Shown here: piece by piece, positions 51,196 through 59,965 of the stretch
Position numbering within the stretch: the first letter of the stretch is position 1
Layout of the letters: the number at the start of each line of letters is the position of its first letter
Assembly (NCBI GenBank): GCA_963742715.1
Contig: CAVUMR010000002.1
Location: forward strand, 2,356,001-2,420,000
Origin: CAVUMR01 sp963742715
GTDB taxonomy: Bacteria; Actinomycetota; Actinomycetes; Mycobacteriales; Micromonosporaceae
Length of the DNA stretch: 64,000 nt
Reading direction: 5' to 3'
Notes under the pieces: generated by a model
Database searches by the model: none
Told to the model about the DNA's origin: nothing
The model's input: the letters and a program-made list of their open reading frames with translations, nothing else
Program-made: the position numbers and the translations under genes

Positions 51196-51429
51196 GTGGT
51201 CCAGGCGTACATCCTCATCCAGACCGAGGTCGGCAAGGCGCGTGACGTGGCCACGGCGATCAAGGACATCGCGGGTGTCGCCCGGGTCGACGCGGTAACC
51301 GGACCCTATGACGTGGTCGTGCTCACCGAGGCGCGAAACGTGGACGAGCTGGGCAAAATGGTGGTGAGCAAGGTGCAGGCGGTATCGGGCATCACCCGCA
51401 CGCTGACCTGCTCGGTCGTCCACCTGTAG
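51196..51429 (+). CDS. Stand-alone Lrp/AsnC effector-binding (RAM) domain protein
   Basis: 77 residues from GTG 51196, preceded by AAAGGAG. It reads VVQAYILIQTEVGKARDVAT and GPYDVVVLTEARNVDELGKM, then VVSKVQAVSGITRTLTCSVV, the ligand-binding fold of Lrp/AsnC regulators without the DNA-binding HTH. Such small RAM proteins are common in actinobacteria, form oligomers and may bind amino acids. The DUF3515 gene follows 4 bp later, so they are probably one transcript. Confidence 0.9.
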   Translation: MVQAYILIQTEVGKARDVATAIKDIAGVARVDAVTGPYDVVVLTEARNVDELGKMVVSKVQAVSGITRTLTCSVVHL

Positions 51430-51433
51430 GACC

Positions 51434-52006
51434 GTGCCGGATCCCACCGCGCGCCGCGCTGCCGGACTGGCCGCGCTGATCGCCGCGCCCGTCGCCCTCC
51501 TCGCCGGCGTGCTCGTGTTCTGGCTGCTGGGCGGCTTCGGCGGCGCATCGCCCGAGCCCTCCGGCTCACCGACGCCGGCCGGGCCGCAGCCGACCACCCC
51601 GGTGTCGATGCCAGCGCCAGCTCTGTCCGCCGGCGCCACCATCGCCTGCCGCGCGCTGCTTTCCCAACTGCCTGATTCGGTACGGGAGGCGAAGCGTCGA
51701 CCGGTGACCGCCGGTGCCGAGCAGAACGCGGCGTACGGCGAGCCGCCGGTGCGGGTGGCCTGCGGCGTACCGGCCGTGCGCTATCCGCTCGATGACCAGG
51801 TGTACGTGATCTCGGGTACCTGCTACCACCCGGCCGAGCGGGATGACGCGACCGTGTGGACCACGGTGGACCGCGAGGTACCGGTCGCGATCACGGTGCC
51901 GAAGGCTCTCGGCCAGGCCGCGGAGTGGCTGTCACCGCTGTCCACGATCATCGCCGGCTCGGTCCGGTCGCTGCCCAAGCCGCCGTTCGGCTGCGCACAC
52001 GGCTGA
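51434..52006 (+). CDS. DUF3515 membrane-anchored protein
   Basis: 190 residues. One N-terminal transmembrane helix (AALIAAPVALLAGVLVFWLL), a Pro/Ser linker, then the DUF3515 domain with paired Cys (ATIACRALLSQLPDSV, RVACGVPAVRYP, SGTCYHPAERDD, PKPPFGCAHG). The domain should be extracytoplasmic with disulfides. GTG at 51434. Conserved near ddl and thiL in actinobacteria; function unknown. Confidence 0.88.
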   Translation: MPDPTARRAAGLAALIAAPVALLAGVLVFWLLGGFGGASPEPSGSPTPAGPQPTTPVSMPAPALSAGATIACRALLSQLPDSVREAKRRPVTAGAEQNAAYGEPPVRVACGVPAVRYPLDDQVYVISGTCYHPAERDDATVWTTVDREVPVAITVPKALGQAAEWLSPLSTIIAGSVRSLPKPPFGCAHG

Positions 52007-52027
52007 GGGTGGTCCGGTCGTCCTCCC

Positions 52028-52160
52028 GGGCTGTTTGCCGGCCGGCTCTGTTTCGCGGCCGGCTCTGTTTCGCGGCCGGCTCTGTTCCGTGGCCGGCTCT
52101 GTTTCGGGCCGGCTTTGTTTCGCGGCCGGCCCTGTTTCGCGGCCGGCCCTATTTCGGGCT
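52028..52160. repeat. 8 x 16-17 bp tandem repeat between DUF3515 and ddl
   Basis: Units of GGCTCTGTTTCGCGGCC start at 52028 (divergent), 52044, 52061, 52078, 52095, 52111, 52128 and 52145. The last includes the final ddl codons and stop. It lies between convergent genes and may act as a terminator region. Confidence 0.9.
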
Positions 52161-53252
52161 GGCGCCGCGGCGTAGGGCGGAGCGGACCAGCCGGGAGACC
52201 AGCTTCGGGTAGTCCAGGCCGCTGGCCGCCCACATCCGCGGGTACATCGAGATCGACGTGAAGCCGGGCATCGTGTTGATCTCGTTGACGTACACGTCCA
52301 GCTCCGGGGTGACGAAGAAGTCGACCCGGGCCAGTCCGGTGCAGTCCAGTGCGGTGAAGGCGCGGCAGGCCATCTCCTGGATCGTCGCGATGACGTGATC
52401 CGGGAGTCGCGGCGGGATGTCGAACTCGGACGCGTCGTCGAGGTACTTGGCCTCGAAGTCGTACCAGCTGTGCTCGCCGACCATGCGGATCTCGGCCGGC
52501 AGGCTCGCCTCCGGCGCCCCGCCGGTCTCCCCCTCGATAACCCCGCACTCGACCTCGCGTACCCCGGAGAATGCCGTCTCGACCAGCACTTTCGGGTCGA
52601 TCTCCCGGGCCGCGGCGATCGCGTTCTCCAGCGCCGACCAGTCGGTGATGCGGGTGATGCCGATGGACGAGCCGGCCCGGGACGGCTTGACGAACACCGG
52701 CAGCCCGAGCCGGTCCCGATCGGCCGCGGACAGCTCGACGCCGGGGCGGAGCACGGCGTACTCCCCGCTCGGCAGCCCCTCCACGGCAAGCAGCTTCTTG
52801 GTGAACTCCTTGTCCATCGCGGCCGCGGACGCGAACACGCCGGCTCCGACGTACGGCACGCCGGCCATCTCCAGCAGCCCCTGCACGGTGCCGTCCTCGC
52901 CGTACCGCCCGTGCAGCACCGGGAACACGACGTCCACCTCGGACAGCACGGCCGCGCCCTTGCTGGCGTCCAGCGTGACCAGCCCGTGCCCGGTCGGGTC
53001 GGCCGGCAGCATGACCGAGGTACCCGCACCGGCCGTCACCTCCGGTAAGCGTCGACCCTCGATCGCCAGCTGGGCAGGGTCACCGGTCGTGAGCACCCAC
53101 TGCCCGCCGCGGGTGATCCCGACCGGGACCACCTCGAACTCGTCCGGCTCCAGAGCACCGATGATGCTGCCGGCGCTGAGGCAGGAGATGGGGTGCTCCG
53201 GGCTCCGACCACCGAACAGGACGGCTACCCGGACCTTCCGTGGGCTACTCAC
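52149..53252 (-). CDS. ddl: D-alanine--D-alanine ligase
   Basis: ATP-grasp ligase for the peptidoglycan D-Ala-D-Ala terminus. 367 residues from GTG 53252 (SSPRKVRVAVLFGGRSPEHP); ATG 53264 would add four residues. Motifs: PVLHGRYGEDGTVQGLLEMA, FVKPSRAGSSIGITR, and the metal site ARVDFFVTPELDVYVNEINT with MPGFTSISMYPRMW. All catalytic residues appear intact. The last residues lie inside the 17-bp repeat. Confidence 0.96.
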   Translation of the reverse strand: MSSPRKVRVAVLFGGRSPEHPISCLSAGSIIGALEPDEFEVVPVGITRGGQWVLTTGDPAQLAIEGRRLPEVTAGAGTSVMLPADPTGHGLVTLDASKGAAVLSEVDVVFPVLHGRYGEDGTVQGLLEMAGVPYVGAGVFASAAAMDKEFTKKLLAVEGLPSGEYAVLRPGVELSAADRDRLGLPVFVKPSRAGSSIGITRITDWSALENAIAAAREIDPKVLVETAFSGVREVECGVIEGETGGAPEASLPAEIRMVGEHSWYDFEAKYLDDASEFDIPPRLPDHVIATIQEMACRAFTALDCTGLARVDFFVTPELDVYVNEINTMPGFTSISMYPRMWAASGLDYPKLVSRLVRSALRRGASPK

Positions 53253-53512
53253 GCGGCCGACCATACCGGCCGTTTCAGGCCGGGGCTTCCCGCGGTCGCC
53301 GAACGTCGGCTTGGCAGCTGGACGGCGAACGTCACTCAGCGCGAAGCCCGAACATGGTCACCGAGTGCGACGACCGTCGCGCCTGCGGCGCTTCCGACGG
53401 TATGACCGGGCCCGGCGTTGCGGGTGGTTGTGTCCAGGCACCCGACCGATCACGCGGCCGGTCATAGGTACGGTTTGTGGCAGCATGACTACAGGTTCCG
53501 GATGGGGGTGCG

Positions 53513-54721
53513 ATGGGCCGGATGGCGGCGCGGGACGCGAGTATCGGTGAGCGGATCGAGGCACGGCGTCGCCTGCACGGCTGGAGCATCCGGCATGCCG
53601 CGAGCCGCGCCGGAATCAGTCACACCACCTGGTCCCGCGTCGAGCGGGGGCTGATGAGTGCGGACAACCGCTTCCTGCTCTCGACCATCGCCACGGCCCT
53701 CGAATGCTCGGTCACCGACCTCGCACAACAACCCGCCACCCCGACCGACCGGGAGACCGCGGCGGCCCAGTCCGCGGTACAGGGAATCACCCAGACGATC
53801 ATCGAAACGGACATCGCCGAGGCAGCCAGTTGTGAGCCTCGACCGCTAGCTGAGCTTGAACGCGACGCGGCCCTCGTCGGAGACCTTCGCCTTCGGTGCG
53901 ACTACACCGGAGCGGCGCGAATCCTGCCCGGACTGCTCCGGGAATTGCACGCCGCGACGCACGGGCCGGATCGGGCGCGAGCGCTACGGGTGCTCATCCG
54001 GACGGTCGACCATGCCTCGTTCATCGTGCGGTACGTCGGATACCCCACCGATGCGTGGCTTGCCGCGGAACGCGGCCATCAGGCGGCGGAACTACTCGAA
54101 GATCCAGTGATGCTTGGACTGGCCGCCTGGAGCCGTGCGCACGCGGCCACCGGTTGTGGTTCGTACGCGCGCGCATTGAGCCTTGCCGAACGCGAGGCCA
54201 CGCAACTGGCGCGGCACCAGGGCCAGCACGCCGCGCCGGAGGTGCTCGGTCAACTCCACATGACGGCCGCCTTCGCCTCGTACGCGATGGGGCGCAAGGA
54301 TGCGTGCGCGACGCATGTGAACGAGGCGACGGCGATCGCTGAGCGGACCGGCGACAGCCACGCTCTTGGGCTCAACTTCGGGCCGACGAACATCAACTGC
54401 TGGTGGATTTCGATGGAGGTCGACGGCGGGGAGCCCGGTCGAGCGGTGGAGATCGCGCGGCGCACCAATCCCGCCGCCGCCGGACTGACGGTTAGTCGTC
54501 AGGTCGGTTACTACACCGACACCGCACGGGCGCTGGCCCGGACTCGGCACGACCGCGAGGCGGTCCGGATGTTGCTCACCGCCGAGCGGCTAGCGCCGGT
54601 CCGGGTGCGGGCATCCTCGCTGGTCCGGGAGACCGCACGATCACTCCTGCAGCGAGCGCGCGCCGCTGCGGGTGGTCCCGAGTTGCGCGGCCTTTGTGAG
54701 CGGGTCGGCGTACCGGACTGA
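53513..54721 (+). CDS. XRE-family regulator with TPR-like C-terminal region
   Basis: 402 residues. The N-terminal HTH reads IGERIEARRRLHGWSIRHAA and SRAGISHTTWSRVERGLM. The rest is alpha-helical with solenoid-like repeats (LARHQGQHAAPEVLGQLHMT, ACATHVNEATAIAERTGDSH, REAVRMLLTAERLAPVRVRA). Streptomyces and Micromonospora encode many such regulators next to small partner genes. Here a large hairpin and two coupled small genes follow on the same strand. Ligand and targets unknown. Confidence 0.85.
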   Translation: MGRMAARDASIGERIEARRRLHGWSIRHAASRAGISHTTWSRVERGLMSADNRFLLSTIATALECSVTDLAQQPATPTDRETAAAQSAVQGITQTIIETDIAEAASCEPRPLAELERDAALVGDLRLRCDYTGAARILPGLLRELHAATHGPDRARALRVLIRTVDHASFIVRYVGYPTDAWLAAERGHQAAELLEDPVMLGLAAWSRAHAATGCGSYARALSLAEREATQLARHQGQHAAPEVLGQLHMTAAFASYAMGRKDACATHVNEATAIAERTGDSHALGLNFGPTNINCWWISMEVDGGEPGRAVEIARRTNPAAAGLTVSRQVGYYTDTARALARTRHDREAVRMLLTAERLAPVRVRASSLVRETARSLLQRARAAAGGPELRGLCERVGVPD

Positions 54722-54800
54722 AGCTTCAAGAACAAGTGGTGCCGCTGTGCACCACCACCCAGCTAACGCGCACCTACGTTCTGTGTGTGCACCGCTACGG

Positions 54801-54888
54801 CCTGGTTGTCAGGCGGTCACATCGGGACGGCGCGGTTTCCCTATCTCCCCAGCACCGCGTGGCACCGCGCCGTCCCGCCTGAACCAGG
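54801..54888. repeat. Large imperfect inverted repeat downstream of the XRE gene
   Basis: The right arm (54864-54888) is complementary over 25 bp to the left arm (54801-54836) if two small bulges are allowed in the left arm. The inner 14 bp (CGGGACGGCGCGGT, 54823-54836, with 54864-54877) pair perfectly, and CCTGGTT/AACCAGG closes the outer end. The loop is 27 nt. It sits 80 bp after the XRE stop and about 120 bp before the next start, in a position for a terminator, riboregulator or protein-binding site. Confidence 0.8.
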
Positions 54889-55008
54889 CACCGGAGCGGG
54901 TGCCGGGCGCGGCCCACGCTTCCATCGGGGCGGCTAGACGAAACCCGCCCACTTCGGTGCCGTCCATTCAGCTTCCGTGAAGCGGAGGCGGACCGGAGGG
55001 AGTCCGGG

Positions 55009-55278
55009 GTGACCGGGTTGGCGCGGCAGATGGCGCAGAACGATCCCCCATCGGAGGTAGCTGATCCACTGATGTGGCGTTTGGCAGTGCGACTTGCGAC
55101 GAATCACCGGCCGGGACCCGACGGGCAGTGCCGGAACTGTCCGGAGCAGTCGTATCCATGCCTTGGTCGCCGGCTAGCTCAAGCGGGCTTTCGGCTCGCC
55201 TTCACCACGCCGGCCCGCACCCGGGACATCACCGCAGACCGGCCTGCGCCAAAGCCATTGCATCGGCGGCCTGCATGA
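55009..55278 (+). CDS. Small Cys-containing hypothetical protein
   Basis: 89 residues from a GTG with GGAGGGAG upstream. The middle part has LMWRLAVRLATNHRPGPDGQ and then CRNCPEQSYPCLGRRLAQAG, with three Cys in a CxxC-N6-C pattern that could bind metal. Proteins with this layout often accompany XRE regulators in Micromonosporaceae (recalled, not checked). The stop overlaps the next start as ATGA. Confidence 0.7.
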   Translation: MTGLARQMAQNDPPSEVADPLMWRLAVRLATNHRPGPDGQCRNCPEQSYPCLGRRLAQAGFRLAFTTPARTRDITADRPAPKPLHRRPA

Positions 55279-55601
55279 TCGCCGCCGAGCAAGGTCCAGA
55301 TCGCGGCGTGTTCTCCGACCTTCCTCGGCTGTTCGCTCTACACCGCGATCGGGATCTGGGTGGACTCTCCGGACTCGGTTTGGTCGCATGGGGCGTCGCC
55401 TTCGCTGACGGCCGTGCCGTCACCCGCTGGCGTGGCGTCCGCACCGGTATCCACCAGTTCTCGATCTGGGACGACATCGATGATGTGCTGTCGGTCCACG
55501 GGCATGCCGGCGCGACCCGACTGCTCTGGCTACCTCCGTTGGCGCGTCGCTCGCGCACGGAACGCTCGATGAGCGGCGATCACTTTCCCTCTTCGGGATA
55601 G
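55275..55601 (+). CDS. Small actinobacterial hypothetical protein coupled to the Cys protein
   Basis: 108 residues. The ATG at 55275 overlaps the previous stop (ATGA). LPRLFALHRDRDLGGLSGLG, VAWGVAFADGRAVTRWRGVR and FSIWDDIDDVLSVHGHAGAT make a compact alpha/beta protein of a type I have seen encoded singly in actinobacteria. No catalytic motif is seen. The tail ends about 55 bp before the distal CRISPR repeat. Co-translation suggests it works with the Cys protein. Confidence 0.68.
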   Translation: MIAAEQGPDRGVFSDLPRLFALHRDRDLGGLSGLGLVAWGVAFADGRAVTRWRGVRTGIHQFSIWDDIDDVLSVHGHAGATRLLWLPPLARRSRTERSMSGDHFPSSG

Positions 55602-55655
55602 ACGCAGACCCGAAAGCAAATGCGACTTCGATCGCACGACCGGACCAGGCGCATC

Positions 55656-57838
55656 CTCACAATGGAGTGCCGGCTGGAAAGCCGGCATGAGGCTGGTCCG
55701 TCGTCGTCATGCGATCGCCATATCCACGCCGCAATGGAGTGCCGGCTGGAAAGCCGGCATGAGCCGATGCCGGGCTTGTCGAACCGGCGGCCGTTGATGC
55801 GGCCGCAATGGAGTGCCGGCTGGAAAGCCGGCATGAGTGCGTCGATCCGCCGCCGCGACTTACCCTTCGACAGGGTGCCGCAATGGAGTGCCGGCTGGAA
55901 AGCCGGCATGAGTCGCAATGACCGAGGACGCCGTACGGGAGCGCCGCAGCCGCAATGGAGTGCCGGCTGGAAAGCCGGCATGAGTAAGGCTGCCGGGCCG
56001 ATCCGCAACGCGCAGATGGTGCCGCAATGGAGTGCCGGCTGGAAAGCCGGCATGAGCGCCGTTCACTCCCACCGATGACGACCAGCTGGTGCTGCCGCAA
56101 TGGAGTGCCGGCTGGAAAGCCGGCATGAGCCTGGATGACTTCGACGCTCTTACCGGACTGGTGCAGCCGCAATGGAGTGCCGGCTGGAAAGCCGGCATGA
56201 GCAGAAACGCGATGATGGCGATCGCCCAGAGGATCCGATAGCCGCAATGGAGTGCCGGCTGGAAAGCCGGCATGAGCCGGGCGAAGCCACCCGGCGGGCC
56301 CCACCGATCCCCTAGATGCCGCAATGGAGTGCCGGCTGGAAAGCCGGCATGAGACATGGAGTCGCGCCCCATCGTGGGCGAGATTCCTACGCCGCAATGG
56401 AGTGCCGGCTGGAAAGCCGGCATGAGGGCGGACACCACGACAGGTGGCGCGCGAAGATGCGCGCCGCAATGGAGTGCCGGCTGGAAAGCCGGCATGAGCC
56501 TCGCGACCAGACCGCCAGCGCAGGGAGCCAGCTATGCCGCCGCAATGGAGTGCCGGCTGGAAAGCCGGCATGAGCCAGCGACCGAGGGGCACACCGTGGC
56601 GCTCGAGCAGCCGCAATGGAGTGCCGGCTGGAAAGCCGGCATGAGCTCGCCGACGGGACGGTCCCCCAGCCGTACGACCACGCGCTGCCGCAATGGAGTG
56701 CCGGCTGGAAAGCCGGCATGAGCGGTGCCATTCGGATAGCCACCGGACTCAACCACGACCTGACCGCCGCAATGGAGTGCCGGCTGGAAAGCCGGCATGA
56801 GTGCGACAGCGACATGGGTACCTACCTCCAGGCAAGGGGCCGCAATGGAGTGCCGGCTGGAAAGCCGGCATGAGGCGGCACAACGCCGGGTAAAGTCCCG
56901 CGCCGGATTCCTCGCCGCAATGGAGTGCCGGCTGGAAAGCCGGCATGAGCTGCGGTCGCGCCCACCACGGCCGCATACGTGATGCCCGCCGCAATGGAGT
57001 GCCGGCTGGAAAGCCGGCATGAGCAACAAGACATCGATACTACCTCGGACCGTGATGCCGTTGCCGCAATGGAGTGCCGGCTGGAAAGCCGGCATGAGAG
57101 CGCGTTGGTACCGCAGGTTTTGCGGGCGATTGTCTCGCCGCAATGGAGTGCCGGCTGGAAAGCCGGCATGAGTGATTCCCTGCCGTTCGTGCCCTACCTT
57201 CGGACGTAGCCGCAATGGAGTGCCGGCTGGAAAGCCGGCATGAGCCGTGGAATGGAACCGGCGAACACGTTCACGCTGTCGGTGCCGCAATGGAGTGCCG
57301 GCTGGAAAGCCGGCATGAGTCCAGCGCAAGCGCACCGCCGGCTGGCGGATGCCCGCCGCAATGGAGTGCCGGCTGGAAAGCCGGCATGAGGAGCGCGACG
57401 CGCCCCCGGTACCACCACCACCCTCGGCCGACGCCGCAATGGAGTGCCGGCTGGAAAGCCGGCATGAGCCCATTTCGGGGGTTCCTTCCGTGGGGGCTTT
57501 TTTGCCCGCCGCAATGGAGTGCCGGCTGGAAAGCCGGCATGAGGTGGGGCTCATTCGAGAGGGAGTGATCCCCATCGCCACGCCGCAATGGAGTGCCGGC
57601 TGGAAAGCCGGCATGAGCTTCACCGTCACCGCCTCCGGCGACGTGACCTACCTGACCGCCGCAATGGAGTGCCGGCTGGAAAGCCGGCATGAGCTCGCGG
57701 CGGTGGTCGCGCTGGGGCCGCAGGTATTGGTTGCCGCAATGGAGTGCCGGCTGGAAAGCCGGCATGAGTCGAACCCTCGGTCGCCTCGTCCGCCGTCGTG
57801 ATGCCGCAATGGAGTGCCGGCTGGAAAGCCGGCATGAG
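55656..57838 (-). CRISPR. CRISPR array, 30 repeats of 36 bp, 29 spacers
   Basis: On the plus strand the repeat begins GCCGCAATGGAG and ends GGCATGAG. It contains a strong hairpin, TGCCGGCT and AGCCGGCA around GGAA. Spacers are 34-43 bp, mostly 36-39. The array is probably read on the minus strand, with the leader between 57839 and cas2. In support, the repeat farthest from cas2 (55656-55691) is degenerate: CTCAC replaces GCCGC. The other 29 copies are essentially identical. The short ORFs predicted through the array are artefacts of repeat periodicity. Confidence 0.98.
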
Positions 57839-58005
57839 AGCTACGCCGGAAAACGCCACCTGACCTGCATCATCGTAGATCAGGACGACTGGTCCCGTCG
57901 GACGGAGGACTGAGGGATCACTGTGGAGGTGTCAAGGTACGAACATGCAGGTCAGCGGCGTTCGACCGGTCTTCGCGTGGTCGCTGTGGATCTGTCCTCT
58001 CGCAG
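57839..58005 (-). promoter_or_regulatory. CRISPR leader with inverted repeat
   Basis: 167 bp between the cas2 stop and the first repeat. It holds a perfect 11-bp inverted repeat, CTGACCTGCAT (57860-57870) and ATGCAGGTCAG (57945-57955), extendable to about 19 of 20 with one gap (57851-57870 and 57945-57963). A minus-strand TTGACA is at 57935-57930, but a convincing -10 is not seen; TACGAT (57877-57872) is one option. The inverted repeat is a candidate docking site for adaptation or the leader-end fold of the precursor. Confidence 0.6.
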
Positions 58006-58302
58006 TTAGATGATCGTGGGCCCGCGGGTGGGCAGTGGTCGATGGACTCCCATGTACTCGAACCGAAGAATTCCGTCCTTATCGGGCTTGCCGAGGTTCA
58101 CAATCACAATGCTGTCGGCCCGATGGTCGATGATGCTGCCGACATGGAGTTGCATCGCGCCTTTCTCAGCCAGCGAAAGGTCGCAGACAAATACGGAATA
58201 CTGAAGCGGTTCGCCATATCCCTGCATCGCACGGTGTACCAAGCGGAGGCGTTTCGGATGGCGAATGTCGTAGGCGACGAGATACCGGCGTCTGGCGGCC
58301 AT
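58006..58302 (-). CDS. cas2: CRISPR-associated endoribonuclease Cas2
   Basis: 98-residue Cas2 that with Cas1 forms the spacer integration complex. RRYLVAYDIRHPKRLRLVHR carries the ferredoxin-like first strand with the conserved Asp; YGEPLQYSVFVCDLSLAEKG and VIVNLGKPDKDG follow. It starts 4 bp after the cas4-cas1 stop and ends at the leader. Confidence 0.96.
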   Translation of the reverse strand: MAARRRYLVAYDIRHPKRLRLVHRAMQGYGEPLQYSVFVCDLSLAEKGAMQLHVGSIIDHRADSIVIVNLGKPDKDGILRFEYMGVHRPLPTRGPTII

Positions 58303-58306
58303 GCCA

Positions 58307-59965
58307 TCACCGGGTCACGAAGGCTTGATAGGCGGGTACCTCACCGAGGACGTACGCGGCGAGGATCCGGGTCTGCACCTCAAGGAGTCGGCGATAGGTC
58401 ACTCGGTAACCGAACAGAGGATGCCGCACCTCGCTATCCATGCGCCGTTCGTACGCTCGGATTACCGTCTTGCGTCCGTCCGATGTGAGTGCCACGCCGG
58501 CGGCCCGCACAACGAAGTGCTCCTCGCGGATCTCCCCGTTATTGATAAGACCGATCACGACCGAGTCACCAAGAATCGGACGGAACTCCTCGGCGAGGTC
58601 CAGCGCCAGGGCTGGTCGGCCAAATCTTGGCCGGTGATAGAAGCCGAGGTACGGATCAAACCCGACCGCGACAGTCGTCGCCACGAGATCCTTGACCATC
58701 AGGGCGTACACGAAGGAGAGCAGGCAATTCACCGCGTCTCGTGGCGGACGCCGGTTGCGCCCATCCCAGCCGAACGCCCGGCCCGGCAGCTGGAGGTCTT
58801 CCCGCAGCATCAGCGGAAATCTCTCGAAATACAGGCGCGCCGCAGTGCCCTCGCAGCCGAGGAGTTCCCCCGTTGACACGGCCCGACGCACGGACGGCAC
58901 AAGAGCCTGGAGTTGGTCGAGGGTCGCGACAGGACGGTCCCGTGCATTGCGACGCAGCATCGTCCGCGCGTTGCGGATTTTGCCCTCCACCAGCGCCTTT
59001 GCGACGGTTAGCCCACCGGAGTGCGCGATGGCTACCTGACGCCGTCGAAGCTCGACGTGCTTCGACGGCAGCCCTTCGGCGAATCCACTCAGCCAGCCCC
59101 CGTAGCTGAACCAGCAGACCGGCACCTCGCGCCAGAACAGTTCGCGCAGGAGTTGCGTGGTCACCTGGACATTGCCGTAGACGCACACCTGCGAGACGTC
59201 GATCAGTCGCGTGGAGCCCAGCACATCACCCTTTCGCCGCACCTCCACGCGCCCGCCGTTTCGCGCGACCGTCGCGCCGGGCTCCGATACATACAACGGT
59301 CGGCTCTGTGGATCGCGTGGCATGAGCCGACGCAACGGCAGCTCCTGCCGACCCATGAGCGCATTTGTCTCGTCCGGCAGGCAGATCCCGACGAGCGAGC
59401 ATCGCGGGCATTTCGGGCTGTCCTCCAACGGAGGCGGCGCATCGTCCCGAGCAGCCACTGTTCGCAGCTCGGCGACCAGGGCGTCGGTTCGCATGATCAA
59501 CTCATCGTCAAACTCGATGACGACACGTTCGCGGGTCTCGGCGAAATACAGAACACCTTCGGTACACGCGTAGCCGGCCTCCCTGAGCAACAGGCCCTGC
59601 AGGCACAGTTGAACCCGCTCCGGCTCCCACGAGTGCTGAGGATTGTCCGGCGGCGCGCCCTTCTTCGTGTCAACGGGTCGCACCTCGCCACCGCGCCCCT
59701 CGACGAGGTCGATCGTGGCAATCACACCTAGCCGCGTTGAAGCCAGCGTCACCGACGTTGCCCGCATCGCGCCATCGGTGTCCGGCGGGACGACTCGGCC
59801 GACCGGCGTGTCCACGGCCCGATGCACGAACTGGCCCTGGGCGGTGTCGTCGTTACCCGCCCAGCGCGCCTGAACCCACTCCAGAAAGAACAACCTCGGG
59901 CAGTACGAGAACTCGTTGACCATCCGTGCCGGCACCAGCGCCGGCACGGATTCACCCGGGTCCAC
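58307..59965 (-). CDS. cas4-cas1: Cas4-Cas1 fusion
   Basis: Adaptation nuclease/integrase fusion typical of type I-G. From the GTG at 59965 the product is 552 residues. The Cas4 part has four Fe-S Cys: one in SYCPRLFFLEW (residue 22) and three in CPRCSLVGIC (186, 189, 195). Its RecB-like nuclease residues lie in VRPVDTKKG and VQLCLQGLL. The Cas1 part starts near 225 with PLYVSEPGATVARNG. Its metal ligands are Glu in LLGCEGTAARLYF (about 372), His in GFYHRPRFG (about 444) and the acidic cluster LDLAEEFRP (about 456-459). The longest frame, to 60079, would overlap the preceding gene by 128 bp. GTG 59965 gives the 14-nt overlap seen at the other junctions. Confidence 0.95.
   Translation of the reverse strand: MDPGESVPALVPARMVNEFSYCPRLFFLEWVQARWAGNDDTAQGQFVHRAVDTPVGRVVPPDTDGAMRATSVTLASTRLGVIATIDLVEGRGGEVRPVDTKKGAPPDNPQHSWEPERVQLCLQGLLLREAGYACTEGVLYFAETRERVVIEFDDELIMRTDALVAELRTVAARDDAPPPLEDSPKCPRCSLVGICLPDETNALMGRQELPLRRLMPRDPQSRPLYVSEPGATVARNGGRVEVRRKGDVLGSTRLIDVSQVCVYGNVQVTTQLLRELFWREVPVCWFSYGGWLSGFAEGLPSKHVELRRRQVAIAHSGGLTVAKALVEGKIRNARTMLRRNARDRPVATLDQLQALVPSVRRAVSTGELLGCEGTAARLYFERFPLMLREDLQLPGRAFGWDGRNRRPPRDAVNCLLSFVYALMVKDLVATTVAVGFDPYLGFYHRPRFGRPALALDLAEEFRPILGDSVVIGLINNGEIREEHFVVRAAGVALTSDGRKTVIRAYERRMDSEVRHPLFGYRVTYRRLLEVQTRILAAYVLGEVPAYQAFVTR

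Noticed and set aside
55580..57913. Numerous short frames in the CRISPR array with repeated CRLSSRHS or ECRLESRHE peptides
   Set aside because: They arise from the 36-bp repeat being stop-free in several frames; no coding.
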